Assembly: GCA_964645045.1 (NCBI GenBank)
Contig: CAZXYZ010000037.1
Span: 1 to 64,000, forward strand
Length of the DNA stretch: 64,000 nt
Origin: Anammoximicrobium sp964645045
GTDB lineage: Bacteria; Planctomycetota; Planctomycetia; Pirellulales; Pirellulaceae
Direction of reading: 5' to 3'
Position 1 is the first letter of the stretch. The number at the start of each line of letters is the position of its first letter. Shown piece by piece: positions 34,593 to 42,967 of this stretch. The translations under genes and the position numbers were made by a program. Under the pieces are notes generated by a model. That model worked only from the letters and a program-made list of their open reading frames with translations. It ran no database searches and had not been told where the DNA came from.

Positions 34593-35002
34593 CCCCAAGG
34601 ACTTCATTACTGGCGTTGGCATTCCTGCTCGTTCCCGCCTTGACCGCCTTCGCCGGTATGGACTACCCGATGAAGTGCAAGAACTGCGGCTTCACCTGCC
34701 GGGTGCAGATCGGCGGCGGTATGGGCTTCGAGCAGATTACAGGCTTTTGCGTGGAGTCCGGGAAGTTCGTATACCTGCAATGGAAACGGGGTGAAAAGAA
34801 GCCCGAACCGATGGCCAAGGTGTGGGACTCCGCCACCGGCAAAATGATCGAAATCTACAAGTGTCCCGACTGCCCCCAGCCGTTCATCCCGCTGCGACGG
34901 AAGGCAAACGATGCGGACGGCCCAGGGTTCGACCACTGCCCGAAGTGCGGCAAACAGACATTCCAGGTGGACAAGGACGAGGGGATTATCGCTTTCGATT
35001 GA
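34589..35002 (+). CDS. Exported zinc-ribbon protein
   Basis: A 137-residue protein with an N-terminal signal peptide (residues 1-22, LLALAFLLVPALTAFAG) and three Cys pairs: CKNCGFTC, CPDC and CPKC. AGGAG lies seven bases before ATG 34589, and the start overlaps the stop of the PadR gene. The Cys pairs suggest one or two zinc ribbons or another bound metal outside the cytoplasm. Family not recognised. It may be a metal-linked partner of the PadR/aquaporin pair. Confidence 0.75.
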   Translation: MTPRTSLLALAFLLVPALTAFAGMDYPMKCKNCGFTCRVQIGGGMGFEQITGFCVESGKFVYLQWKRGEKKPEPMAKVWDSATGKMIEIYKCPDCPQPFIPLRRKANDADGPGFDHCPKCGKQTFQVDKDEGIIAFD

Positions 35003-35011
35003 GGTGCCATC

Positions 35012-35440
35012 ATGAATCGGATGCTGCTGATCATCGCCGGTGTTCTGCTGCTGGCCGGTTTCGTCGTCGGCTTGGTGTTCTTCATCCTGTTTTTGGTCAA
35101 GTCACTTGGCGGGACCAGGGGCGGCTGGGGAAAACTGGCCGAAGTCTACGGCAGCAACAAGCCGCCTACAGGCCAGATCACCAAAGGGGAAACGATCCAG
35201 GTCGGAGCCGTGACGTACAAGCGGTGCGTCACCTTGGGCGTGGCCGACGAGGGCCTGTACGTTTCCATCTGGCGAAAAACGGTTCTGATTCCGTGGGCCG
35301 AATTCAAGGCCGTTGGTCAAGCAACGCTATACTGGCAAAAAGTGCCCATATTGACGGTCGGCGATCCGCCCGTGGCGACGATGACGGTGCCCGTGGTGAT
35401 GTTCGATGTGATGCGGGCAAAGCTGCCTGCCGGAGTTTGA
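35012..35440 (+). CDS. Single-pass membrane protein, unknown
   Basis: A 142-residue protein with one N-terminal membrane helix (about residues 5-30) and a beta-rich domain (TYKRCVTLGVADEGLYVSIW, then VLIPWAEF) of PH-like character. It starts 9 bases after the zinc-ribbon stop, so it is in the same operon. No catalytic motif seen. Confidence 0.7.
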   Translation: MNRMLLIIAGVLLLAGFVVGLVFFILFLVKSLGGTRGGWGKLAEVYGSNKPPTGQITKGETIQVGAVTYKRCVTLGVADEGLYVSIWRKTVLIPWAEFKAVGQATLYWQKVPILTVGDPPVATMTVPVVMFDVMRAKLPAGV

Positions 35441-35462
35441 CGACGCCCAAGGAACCACTCCC

Positions 35463-35933
35463 ATGCCCAAGTGCCGCAACTGCAACTACGACGTTCATCC
35501 CGGCCTCGGTCAATGTCCGCACTGCGGTGCGTCGGTGGACAAGCCCATGGCCGATCTGGAACAACAGGTCCGGGCTTTGTTGGACGACGGCCAAAAGATT
35601 GCAGCGGTGAAGTTGTACAAGGACCAGACCGGCGCGGGTTTGGCCGAAGCCAAGCAGGCGGTCGAATCCATGCAGGCTGGGGCTGGCTCACCGTCAACGT
35701 CAGACATTGGCGGCGACCTGGAAGCCGAGTTGCTGCGGCTGCTGGGCCGAGGCGACAAGCTGGAAGCCGTCAAGTTGTACAAGGACCAGAAGGGCGTCTC
35801 GTTGCTCGAAGCCAAGCAGGCGGTCGAATTGCTGGCGGCAAGGCACGGACTGAAGACACAGCGGGGCGGGTGCCTGGGCGTGGTGCTGGCAGTTGTCCTG
35901 GCCGCAGTCACCTTTGGCATGACGATTTGCTGA
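35463..35933 (+). CDS. Zinc ribbon plus two L7/L12-C-like repeats and a membrane tail
   Basis: A 156-residue protein. Residues 1-25 are a zinc ribbon (CRNCNYDVHP, CPHCG). Two similar units follow, at about 33-62 and 90-120: QKIAAVKLYKDQTGAGLAEA and DKLEAVKLYKDQKGVSLLEA, each continuing KQAVE. They resemble the C-terminal domain of ribosomal protein L7/L12. A membrane helix closes the protein (about 135-154). Such repeats in membrane-tethered proteins are widespread but poorly understood. It is co-directional with, and 22 bases after, the preceding gene. Confidence 0.78.
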   Translation: MPKCRNCNYDVHPGLGQCPHCGASVDKPMADLEQQVRALLDDGQKIAAVKLYKDQTGAGLAEAKQAVESMQAGAGSPSTSDIGGDLEAELLRLLGRGDKLEAVKLYKDQKGVSLLEAKQAVELLAARHGLKTQRGGCLGVVLAVVLAAVTFGMTIC

Positions 35934-35950
35934 TTGGGAAAGGTGCCAAC

Positions 35951-36199
35951 ATGAAGCCGCACATCGACGGGACGGAGTTCGGCAGCATCACGGTGGACGG
36001 CGAAAGCTACGAACACGACATCGTGATCCGGCTGAGCGGCAACGTGAAGAAGCGGAAGAAGAAGCTGTCGAAGGAACGGTACGGCACGTCCCACACCGTG
36101 TCCGTGGACCAAAAACGTCGCCACTCTGAAGGAGCATTCTGGTTCCGTCGAGTCCGTGGCGTTCAACCCGGACGGCACGGCCCTGGCCTCGGCAAGTGA
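35951..36199 (+). pseudogene. MTH938-like domain protein, truncated at a junction
   Basis: The first 50 residues (MKPHIDGTEFGSITVDGESY, later KKRKKKLSKERYGTSHTVS) match the start of the MTH938/NDUFAF3-like family, which is normally about 110-120 residues. After GTSHTVS the frame becomes unrelated, because from about 36110 the DNA encodes a WD40 repeat in another frame. The domain has lost its C-terminal half. The 82-residue frame is unlikely to be functional. Confidence 0.7.
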
Positions 36200-36251
36200 A
36201 GACAAGACCATCAGGATTTGGGACGTGACAGCGGCAAAGGCGACGAAGTGA
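36114..36251 (+). pseudogene. WD40 repeat fragment (C-terminal end of a lost gene)
   Basis: This short frame reads NVATLKEHSGSVESVAFNPD, then ALASASEDKTIRIWD, a complete WD40 blade, and ends VTAAKATK-stop. It has no start and joins directly to the truncated MTH938-like frame. It is probably the tail of a kinase-linked or other WD40 protein and marks a recombination point at the right end of the accessory region. Confidence 0.75.
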
Positions 36252-36669
36252 CCGGGATCACGCCGGGGCTCAGCACCCGCAAGCGGATTCCAGGACACTG
36301 CCGAACGCCGGTCACCCCACCGTCGCAATGCCCGTAACGCGGGAGCCTGGACATTTTTGTGTACCTATCTCCTCCCGAAAGCGGCTATGGCTTGTCTAGG
36401 TTGAGAGCAACCGCGTACACTATGCGTCGGATCGTAATTCCGGAACCAAATCGCCCCGATGGCGCTGGGATCTATCGAGAATTAAGTTGCTTGGATTTCT
36501 GGAGGACGAATTGGCACTCCGTCCGGGAAAGCGCAGACGGATCGGCAATTCGTCCTACAGCCAAACCGGAAGGGTATTCTCTGACAGCGCCGTGGTTCAT
36601 GTCCAGGCACCGGTTCCGGAAAAGGTCCGAACTCAACACACTTGCCAGCCGTTTCAATTTCGTGCCAGT
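36252..36669. other. Junction sequence upstream of RNase HI
   Basis: No supported gene. It follows the right end of the accessory region. It contains an element at 36544-36591 (see repeat) related to one at 63797-63845. The frame running from 36487 into RNase HI lacks coding character before 36670. Confidence 0.45.
36544..36591 (-). repeat. Dispersed 48-bp element, copy 1
   Basis: About three quarters of its bases match 63797-63845 in the same orientation (shared blocks AAACCGG, GTATTCTC and GACAGCGCC). On the minus strand both copies read GAVREY-like codons. Copy 2 lies at the 3' end of a partial gene. Confidence 0.5.
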
Positions 36670-37302
36670 ATGGCGAAGCCAACAAAGTTCTACGTGGTTT
36701 GGAAGGGCTTGAAGTCCGGCGTGTTCGACACGTGGGCCGAATGCCAGGCGCAGATCTCCGGTTTTTCCGGGGCGAAGTTCAAAGCGTTCACCACTCGCGA
36801 GGCCGCGCTGGAGGCGTTTGGCCGGGACTACGCGCAGTTCGAGGGGCTGGATACCAAAACGCATCGTTTGCGTCCGGCTGAACTGGCCCAACAAGGCGTG
36901 ATCCTGGACAGCGTGTGCGTGGATGCTGCGTGCAGCGGCAATCCGGGCGATCTCGAGTATCGGGGCGTGGACACCAGGGACGGCGTGCAACTGTTCCATC
37001 AGGGGCCGTTCCCGGAGGGCACCGTGAATATCGGCGAGTTTCTGGCCATCGTCCACGCCTTGTCGGTGCTGGTCCGCAAAGGTCGCGACTGTCCGATCTA
37101 CTCGGATTCGCGGACCGCGCTGTCCTGGGTGCGCGAGAAACGGGTCAACACCAAACTGCCGCCCACGGCCGCCAACCGGCCGCTGTTCGACCTCCTGGAC
37201 CGCGCCCGGAACTGGCTCGCCACTCACACGTGGTCCAATCCGCTGCTAAAGTGGGAAACCGAGCAATGGGGTGAAAACCCCGCCGATTTCGGCCGCAAGT
37301 AA
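36670..37302 (+). CDS. Ribonuclease HI with N-terminal hybrid-binding (viroplasmin) domain
   Basis: A 210-residue nuclease that cleaves RNA in RNA-DNA hybrids. Residues 4-50 are the hybrid-binding/viroplasmin domain (KFYVVWKGLKSGVFDTWAEC, later FKAFTTREAALEAF). The catalytic domain follows with SVCVDAACSGNPG (first Asp), NIGEFLAIVHAL (Glu), PIYSDSRTALSW (second Asp) and NPADFGRK (last Asp), so the D-E-D-D set is complete. The start is ATG 36670 (MAKPTKF); the ribosome-binding site is weak. It stands alone, just outside the accessory region. Confidence 0.93.
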   Translation: MAKPTKFYVVWKGLKSGVFDTWAECQAQISGFSGAKFKAFTTREAALEAFGRDYAQFEGLDTKTHRLRPAELAQQGVILDSVCVDAACSGNPGDLEYRGVDTRDGVQLFHQGPFPEGTVNIGEFLAIVHALSVLVRKGRDCPIYSDSRTALSWVREKRVNTKLPPTAANRPLFDLLDRARNWLATHTWSNPLLKWETEQWGENPADFGRK

Positions 37303-37944
37303 GTACCGAAGCAGAAGTCTGTTGAGCCGTGGGAGAAAATAGATCGGATTGGGAAATCATTCACGTTCAAATTGCTGCCGCGATCGTATGTTAGTCGACT
37401 TCCGCCGACTCCCCGTTTGCCGCCAGCTTCAGCCAGCGATTTTTTGAGCCATGTTTTTTGGACACTCCAGCCGGTGGTCATCGAAATCGGAAGTCGAGTT
37501 TATAGCCGTAGAGCCAGGGGATCTCTGGGCGGACGCCTTCCGCCGCCAGTTTCTCGGGCAGGTCTTGGTAGTACCGGATCTGCTGCGGCTTCGACACCGA
37601 CGAGCCAGGCGAAACGGCCAGTCGCCAGATGATGGGCCGTCACCCTTCGATCCAACGTCTGCGTCCTTCACATTGGCCTTCGATGAGCTTGAAACACTCG
37701 TCGCTTGAGCCGACGTTTCATGCCAACAGCGACAACCCGCAAGGACGGGCCGTTGCGGCGGGGTGCGGGGTGGGCGATAATCCGCTGGTCCCCGACTTCA
37801 ACGGAGCAGCCCGATGGACCTTGAACTGCGCGTCGAGACCCACCCGGAACAAAAGCTGCGACGTTACGCCTGGTCGATACAGGCGGCGTCCAATATGGCA
37901 ACTGGTCGAACAAACCCGCCAGCAGGCGTAACCTTGGAGAGTCA
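37303..37944. other. Gene-poor stretch with a possible gene tail
   Basis: No intact gene. On the minus strand, about 37487-37610, one frame reads KPQQIRYYQDLPEKLAAEGV and ends IPWLYGYKLDFRF with a stop, which looks like the C-terminus of a lost protein. The rest shows no coding signal. The promoter of the lyase gene presumably lies near 37900. Confidence 0.35.
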
Positions 37945-40113
37945 ATGACGATCTACCGAACCGCAGGCGTGCTGGCCGTGATCTGTGCGATGTCGGCGTC
38001 CGCTGCCGAGGTGTCCGTTACGCCTAGCGGCGGCGAGGTTCCCGGAACCAAGGAAAAAAACGTCGTAGCGAGGGAAGCGGCGACGCGGCCCCGGTTGTCG
38101 CGTGCCGATCTGCCGAGACTGAGAAAACTCGACCGCGCCGGCGTGTTCGCGGCGCTGGGGTCGTTCGATGACCGCGGGCTGGCGGAACCCGAGTTTGTCG
38201 CGCGGGCCCTGGATTTGCTCGACCCGAAACGTATTCCCGGCCTGGCCGAAGCCCGTCAGGCCGGAGACCCGGCCCAGGCGCTCGACGCGGTGCTGCGCGT
38301 CTGCCGCGGTGGCCGCGCGCCGCTTGGCAAGGCCAGCGTTTCCGACGCCAAGTGGCGTAAGCTTCCAGCTTGCGATCCCGCTATCTACCGCAAGCTGGAA
38401 GCTTACGCCACGGACAAATCGGACAGTCATTTCTCGAACGGTGCTAACGAAGTGCTGGAACACCGCTTCAGTTTCTACGGCGAGCAGCACGCCCTGCCGC
38501 CCAGCATCGACTGGGATTCCAACCCCGGCACGGCGCACTGGGGACACGACCTCAACCGCTTCTCGTTCCTCGGTCCCCTCACGCAAACCTACCTGGCGAC
38601 GGGCGACGAACACTACAGCCGCAAGGCGGTGGAACTGATCCTGGATTGGATCGCCAAGTGCGACGCCAGCCGCTGCTTTGCGGGCTCGCCCTACGTCTGG
38701 GGATCGTATCTGAACAACGCGATCCACTGCCAAGCCTGGTGCGCCAACCTGGCGACGCTGGTCGCCTGCGAGCAGGTCACGCCGAGCGAACTGTTGCGCG
38801 TGCTGAAGTCGGTACACGACCAGCTCGCGTATCTGGAGATCGTGACCAACGGGCACTCGGGCAACTGGCCCACCATCGGCATCCAGGCGATGGTGCAGTG
38901 CCTGGGGACCTTTCCGGTGCTCCGAGACAGCGACCGATTCGCCGACTACTGCGCCGGCGCTCTGCAGGGCCAGATCGCGGACCAGGTGCTGCCCGACGGC
39001 GTGCAGGACGAGCTGACTCCCCATTACCACCGCGTCGTGGTCAGTAACCTGCTGAACGCCCTCCGCTGGCTGCGCGTCCTGCACCGCGATTTGGATCCGC
39101 AGACGCGCCAGACCCTGGGCCGGATGCTGCACTACGTCCAACAGACGACCGTTCCGGACGGCAGCAAGCAGGTGGCGTTCAACGATTCCGATCCGGGCTC
39201 CGCCGGCAATTATGCCCAGACGCTCGCCGACCTGGGCCTGCAAGACCTGATCTCGCCACCGTCTCGGCTCGGCCCCGAGGTGTTTCCGTACGCGGGCGTC
39301 GCCTTCCTGCGCCAGCGGCAGGATCGAGGGGACTTGTACCTGGCTTTCGACGTTGGGCCCTTTGGAAGATCGCACCAGCACGAGGACAAACTCGGCTTCT
39401 GGCTGTTCGCCTACGGGCGGAACCTGCTGGTGGATCCGGGCCGCCATCTGTACGACTGGTCGGCGCGTTCCTACTATCCCTACCTGCGGAGCACCGCGGC
39501 CCATTCGACGATCCGGATCGACGGACAAGACCAGCACAGCGCCGGGCGGCGCGCCACGTGGATTGCGAAACAGCCTTTGGACCTGGGCTGGCATGTGGCG
39601 GACGGCGAGGTGCGGGCTGCTGGCGTGTACGATCTCGGCTACGGCCCGGGTAACGCGATCGCCGTCGTTCATCGCCGGGAGATCGTGTTCGTGAAAGAGC
39701 GCTGCTGGGTCGTGTTCGACGTGGTCGAAGGAGACGGCGAGCACCTGGTCGAATCCCGGTTTCAGTTTGCGCCGGGCGAACTGCACACCAGCGGCACGAC
39801 GGCTCGAACTGGATTCGACGATGCGAACTTGCTGCTGATGGCTTCGCCCACGGTTCCCTTTGCGGACATCCGCGTTGAGCGCGGGCAGGAACACCCTCGC
39901 GGCGGCTGGTACTCGGACAGCTACAACAAGATCGAGCCGGCGCCGGCCCTGGCGTTCTCGCTACGGACCATCCTTCCCTGGCGGGCCGCCACGCTGCTGT
40001 TCCCGTATCAGGGCTCCGAGCCCCCTCGCGTGAGCTTCACGTTCGACGGACGTCGAGCCACGGTCGCCAGCTCGGAAGTCGGCGAAGTGCAGGTGGCGTG
40101 TTCGGAACCGTGA
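37945..40113 (+). CDS. Heparinase II/III-like polysaccharide lyase with inserted palindromic element
   Basis: A 722-residue secreted lyase-like protein with an alpha/alpha-toroid N-terminal domain and a beta-sandwich C-terminal domain. Residues 1-21 are a signal peptide. The toroid includes RFSFLGPLTQTYLATGDEHY and the NGHSGNWPTIGIQAM block. The heparinase II/III domain begins around FPYAGVAFLRQ and contains the family motif GRSHQHEDKLGF at about 474-485, followed by LLVDPGRHLYDW. Residues about 131-167 (KWRKLPACDPAIYRKLEAYA region) come from a palindromic repeat read in frame. The enzyme should cleave uronic-acid polysaccharides by beta-elimination. Whether the insert affects activity is unknown; the rest of the frame is intact. 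Confidence 0.88.
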   Translation: MTIYRTAGVLAVICAMSASAAEVSVTPSGGEVPGTKEKNVVAREAATRPRLSRADLPRLRKLDRAGVFAALGSFDDRGLAEPEFVARALDLLDPKRIPGLAEARQAGDPAQALDAVLRVCRGGRAPLGKASVSDAKWRKLPACDPAIYRKLEAYATDKSDSHFSNGANEVLEHRFSFYGEQHALPPSIDWDSNPGTAHWGHDLNRFSFLGPLTQTYLATGDEHYSRKAVELILDWIAKCDASRCFAGSPYVWGSYLNNAIHCQAWCANLATLVACEQVTPSELLRVLKSVHDQLAYLEIVTNGHSGNWPTIGIQAMVQCLGTFPVLRDSDRFADYCAGALQGQIADQVLPDGVQDELTPHYHRVVVSNLLNALRWLRVLHRDLDPQTRQTLGRMLHYVQQTTVPDGSKQVAFNDSDPGSAGNYAQTLADLGLQDLISPPSRLGPEVFPYAGVAFLRQRQDRGDLYLAFDVGPFGRSHQHEDKLGFWLFAYGRNLLVDPGRHLYDWSARSYYPYLRSTAAHSTIRIDGQDQHSAGRRATWIAKQPLDLGWHVADGEVRAAGVYDLGYGPGNAIAVVHRREIVFVKERCWVVFDVVEGDGEHLVESRFQFAPGELHTSGTTARTGFDDANLLLMASPTVPFADIRVERGQEHPRGGWYSDSYNKIEPAPALAFSLRTILPWRAATLLFPYQGSEPPRVSFTFDGRRATVASSEVGEVQVACSEP
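38336..38443 (+). repeat. Palindromic element, copy B, inside the lyase gene
   Basis: AAGTGGCGTAAGCTTCCAGC and GCAAGCTGGAAGCTTACGCC are the inner arms. The right outer arm TTTCTCGAACGG is kept and the left outer arm is degraded. It adds about 36 codons without breaking the lyase frame and lies between the predicted N-terminal segment and the toroid domain. Confidence 0.9.
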
Positions 40114-40312
40114 CGAAGCCGAGTCCCAGCAGGGCGTTTCGTTTCGTCGCGCAACGGTTCAAATTGGTCCTGCGGCGAGTCTGGATTTGCATCAGATTGG
40201 TCTTCATGGAAGACTAGATGCCTTTTATTCGATCAGTGCGCGGGCTTCGCCACCGTGCTGGATGGTGGTACAATCAACCGAGATAAGAAACCGCGATCGA
40301 CGGAGGCAAACG

Positions 40313-40564
40313 ATGTCCCAAATCACGATCACGTTTCCCGACGAATCCCTGGCAAGCCTTGCGGCAACATCCGAGGAAGCGAGTGCCGAACTGCGGATGC
40401 TGGCGGCAGTCAAACTGTTTGAGTTGAAGAAGCTTTCGTCCGGCGCCGCCGCCCGACTGGCGGGTATTTCGCACGTCCAATTCTTGGAGCGGCTGGGGAA
40501 CTACGGTGTGGCCACTTTTCAGCAAACCGAAGAGGAACTTCTCGACGAGATAAGCAATGCCTGA
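40313..40564 (+). CDS. UPF0175 family antitoxin-like protein
   Basis: An 83-residue protein of the UPF0175 family (ITFPDESLASLA, then AAVKLFELKKLSSGAAARLA and ISHVQFLERLGNYGV), a helix-turn-helix-bearing group usually encoded beside a DUF3368/PIN toxin. GGAGG lies seven bases before the ATG. It overlaps the PIN fragment by eight bases, the usual toxin-antitoxin coupling. Because the toxin is truncated, it may be an orphan antitoxin. Confidence 0.85.
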   Translation: MSQITITFPDESLASLAATSEEASAELRMLAAVKLFELKKLSSGAAARLAGISHVQFLERLGNYGVATFQQTEEELLDEISNA

Positions 40565-40796
40565 CGTGGTCTCCAATACGACGCCGCTGCAGTATTTGCA
40601 CCAAGTCGGCCGCCTCGATCTTCTGACGCGGATGTATCAGCGGGTGATCGTGCCGCAGGCCGTTGCGGACGAACTGCGTCAGGGCGAGTTGCAAGGGATT
40701 GATGTCCCTGACCTGGACCAACTGGACAAGGCGGGCTTTTATCTCCGCCCGGAGGTTCGCGCGTTGGTCCTTCGCCAAGCGGGCGAAACCTCATGA
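40557..40796 (+). pseudogene. DUF3368 PIN-domain toxin, truncated
   Basis: A 79-residue N-terminal piece of a DUF3368 PIN nuclease (VVSNTTPLQYLHQVGRLDLL, then VIVPQAVADELRQG). Family members are about 150-170 residues and carry further acidic residues (LILDD and GTLG blocks), which are absent here. The frame stops after VLRQAGETS. Only the first Ser/Asn-Thr-type metal-site segment remains, so nuclease activity is unlikely. Confidence 0.75.
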
Positions 40797-41012
40797 ACCA
40801 TCCTCCTCAACCGCCTGCGGCAACACCGCTTCCGCGACATCCCCGCAGATGCCAGTGTGCTGCCCGCCACAAAAAAGAGGCAACGAACAGATCCCGCGAA
40901 GGAATGTCAACGCTTTTCGTCCGAATCGGTTTTCGGGACCTTTGCCTACACTGCGTCCCTGTTTCTACGACGAACATCGTGATTGGCACGCGCCTAAGGT
41001 GGTTTCGGTGTC

Positions 41013-41612
41013 CTATTTCTTCTTGGAGAACCCACGCGGGCGGGCCTTGCTACTGTTCTCAGCTTTCTCAAGGAAACTGGCCATAGCTGAAGTCAAGGGC
41101 GGACTACAGTCAAAATCACCAAACATCGATCGGAAAAATGGCCATGCCTGTGTCAATAGGTGGCGTCGCCGGGCATACGGGTGAATCCAAACCCAGTCCA
41201 AGAGCCATCGCGTGCCATCGGAAAACTCCCTCAAACGAAAACAGGCGCCGCCCAAAGTTGGCCATTCGTTCTCGATGCGATTGCCGTCGTTGTTTTCAAA
41301 CCAGAAGAACCCCCGCAACTCAGAATCAGTCGCCACATGTTTTCGGTAACGATAGCTGCGTGAATACTCCGTGGCTGCGTACTGCGGGAAGTCGTAGTTC
41401 AACTCGCGTTGGAAGAAACTCGCCATCCTCTCGACCGCCCGCTTGTACGCGCGACACGATTTTGATGTCACCATGCATACTTGCTTTGAGGGAAACGGCA
41501 CATCACAGCGCGCGACCTCATCTACCATCGCGGCGTGGTAAGGCTCCAACATGTGCGTTCTGGGGTCGCCACGCAACACACCCGGGCGAATGTCGTAAAA
41601 TCGCGAAGTCAT
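41013..41612 (-). CDS. GNAT-like N-acetyltransferase, unassigned
   Basis: A protein of about 199 residues. The C-terminal part (LLDWVWIHPYARRRHLLTQA, then FFRSMFGDFDCSPPLTSAM and FLEKA) has the WVHPxxRrxG-like CoA-binding block and the 'PpLs.am..F' ending that I associate with GNAT proteins distantly related to ESCO-type acetyltransferases. Glycine is not conserved in the RRRHLL segment. The sequence is visibly less GC-rich than its neighbours, which suggests recent transfer. The start is uncertain: ATG 41612 (MTSRFYDIRPG) or 41624. No operon partner. Confidence 0.5.
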   Translation of the reverse strand: MTSRFYDIRPGVLRGDPRTHMLEPYHAAMVDEVARCDVPFPSKQVCMVTSKSCRAYKRAVERMASFFQRELNYDFPQYAATEYSRSYRYRKHVATDSELRGFFWFENNDGNRIENEWPTLGGACFRLREFSDGTRWLLDWVWIHPYARRRHLLTQAWPFFRSMFGDFDCSPPLTSAMASFLEKAENSSKARPRGFSKKK

Positions 41613-41777
41613 TGAGGTAAACATCAACGAGGAAGAAAGGCGAAGAAAATGGGGACCAGCGACTAGCCGCAAAACGTCGAGGTCCGAAAGAACGTCGAAA
41701 CGCGTCGTTCGCCCAGAAATTCCAGAGCAGACGGTCAGATCTTGAACATCCTGCGCCCGAAGTCTCGTCTGGAGGCG

Positions 41778-42946
41778 TCATCGGATTGCTGCCACCAAAC
41801 CCTGCAACAGCAATCGACTGCCTTCCTTGTCGAGATAGGAGTTCTTGTTCCCGCAAAGCCGGTCGAGAACGCACTTAGGGCAACCTTCGCGGCAGTGGGG
41901 ATTGGGGCACGGATTGACCTGCTTTAGCGCAGCCGCGATCACGTTGCCCAGGTTGTCGCCCTCCGTGAGGCGATCGATCAGCCCCGTGCCACCGGGAACG
42001 TTTTCGTGGAGAAACATCCCAGGCCCCCCTGTGAAGGCATCGTGTTTGTCGATGGACAGGCCGGAAAGATCGTCGGCCCAGAGACCCGGTACGATGCCCG
42101 TCAACTTGCAGATCAGGTGTTCGGCGCCGTGCAGTGCTGAAAGCGCCCGCGACTCCGGCGATTCATCCCCAGGTCTTTGACCCGAAGGAAGGTTGCTGGC
42201 TCGCTCCACAATCGGAGCGTTGATCCACACCGCTTCGATCTTCAGCTTGTCGACGGCGCGGAACCGCACGTCCGTCTTCTCAAAGGCCAGCCGACCGTCC
42301 ACCCACCCGCGCAGGACACCGTCTGGCTGGCCGGGCGTATTCAGCCGTACGTACTGCTCGATGCGGTACCAGCGATTGTTCTCCAGAAAACCCAGCCTGT
42401 CGCGGTCCCAGACCCAGTTCGAGCCGTAGATGCCCTTCATGTCCATGTGGTAGCAGTAGAACCCGATCGGCGTACGGCCGTCCTTTTGGCCTTCGAACAA
42501 TCCGCGGGCTGACCAGCCGTTGGTCCCGTCCACGGGCCGGCCGCCCCAGCCGGCTCGACCGTAGGTCCCGCCGAATCCGGGCAGCTTGCCACCGCGCCGC
42601 GGTGTCCAGTCGTCAGCGAATCGCAAGTAATAGCGGAAATAGACCTCCTCCGGCTCGCAGCCGAGACGTTTCTTGAAAGGAAACCCAGGCTGAGTCCGTA
42701 GTGTCCGCCCTGCTCGACGTGGACGCGAAGTGCTCGGCCGTGCAACGGCTGGAACTTCCGTTCCGGATCGGTTTCCACCCGTTGCGCTCGCTCCGGTGCC
42801 TTCGCCAAGCCCCACTGCTGAAGCCAAGCGTCGGTGTCGAAATCACAGTGCAAGATCACCCGCGGCGAACCGTCGTGCGGTGGCGATTCTGCGCCCCAGG
42901 CGCAAGATGCCGTCAGCCCGAACACGAGCCATGCCCGTTGCATCAT
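41778..42946 (-). pseudogene. PL14-like lyase, frameshifted and fused to a DUF1998 helicase tail
   Basis: From 42946 the frame gives a signal peptide (MMQRAWLVFGLTASCAWGA) and the start of a PL14-like lyase domain (VILHCDFDTDAWLQQWGLA). Near 42685 the coding frame changes and continues FPFKKRLGCEPEEVYFRYYL, KLPGFGGTYGRAGWGGR, GFYCYHMDMKGIYGSNWVW and WYRIEQYVRLNTPGQPDGV. At about 42225 the lyase ends abruptly. The same frame then reads as the C-terminal zinc-binding region of a DUF1998/MrfA-type helicase: HENVPGGTGLIDRL, then CPNPHCREGCPKCVLDRLCG, N and LDKEGSRLLLQGL. The two parts are not known to be joined naturally. I read this as a recombined pseudogene. Confidence 0.8.
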
Positions 42947-42967
42947 CGTTGTTCCCTCCCAATTGCG

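Noticed and set aside
36487..36669. N-terminal extension of RNase HI
   Set aside because: It contains the dispersed repeat and no coding character; the hybrid-binding domain begins at the ATG at 36670.
37942..39894. Long minus-strand open frame of 650 codons
   Set aside because: It is antisense to the heparinase-like gene, has Arg/Val/His-heavy composition typical of GC-rich shadow frames, and shows no domain.
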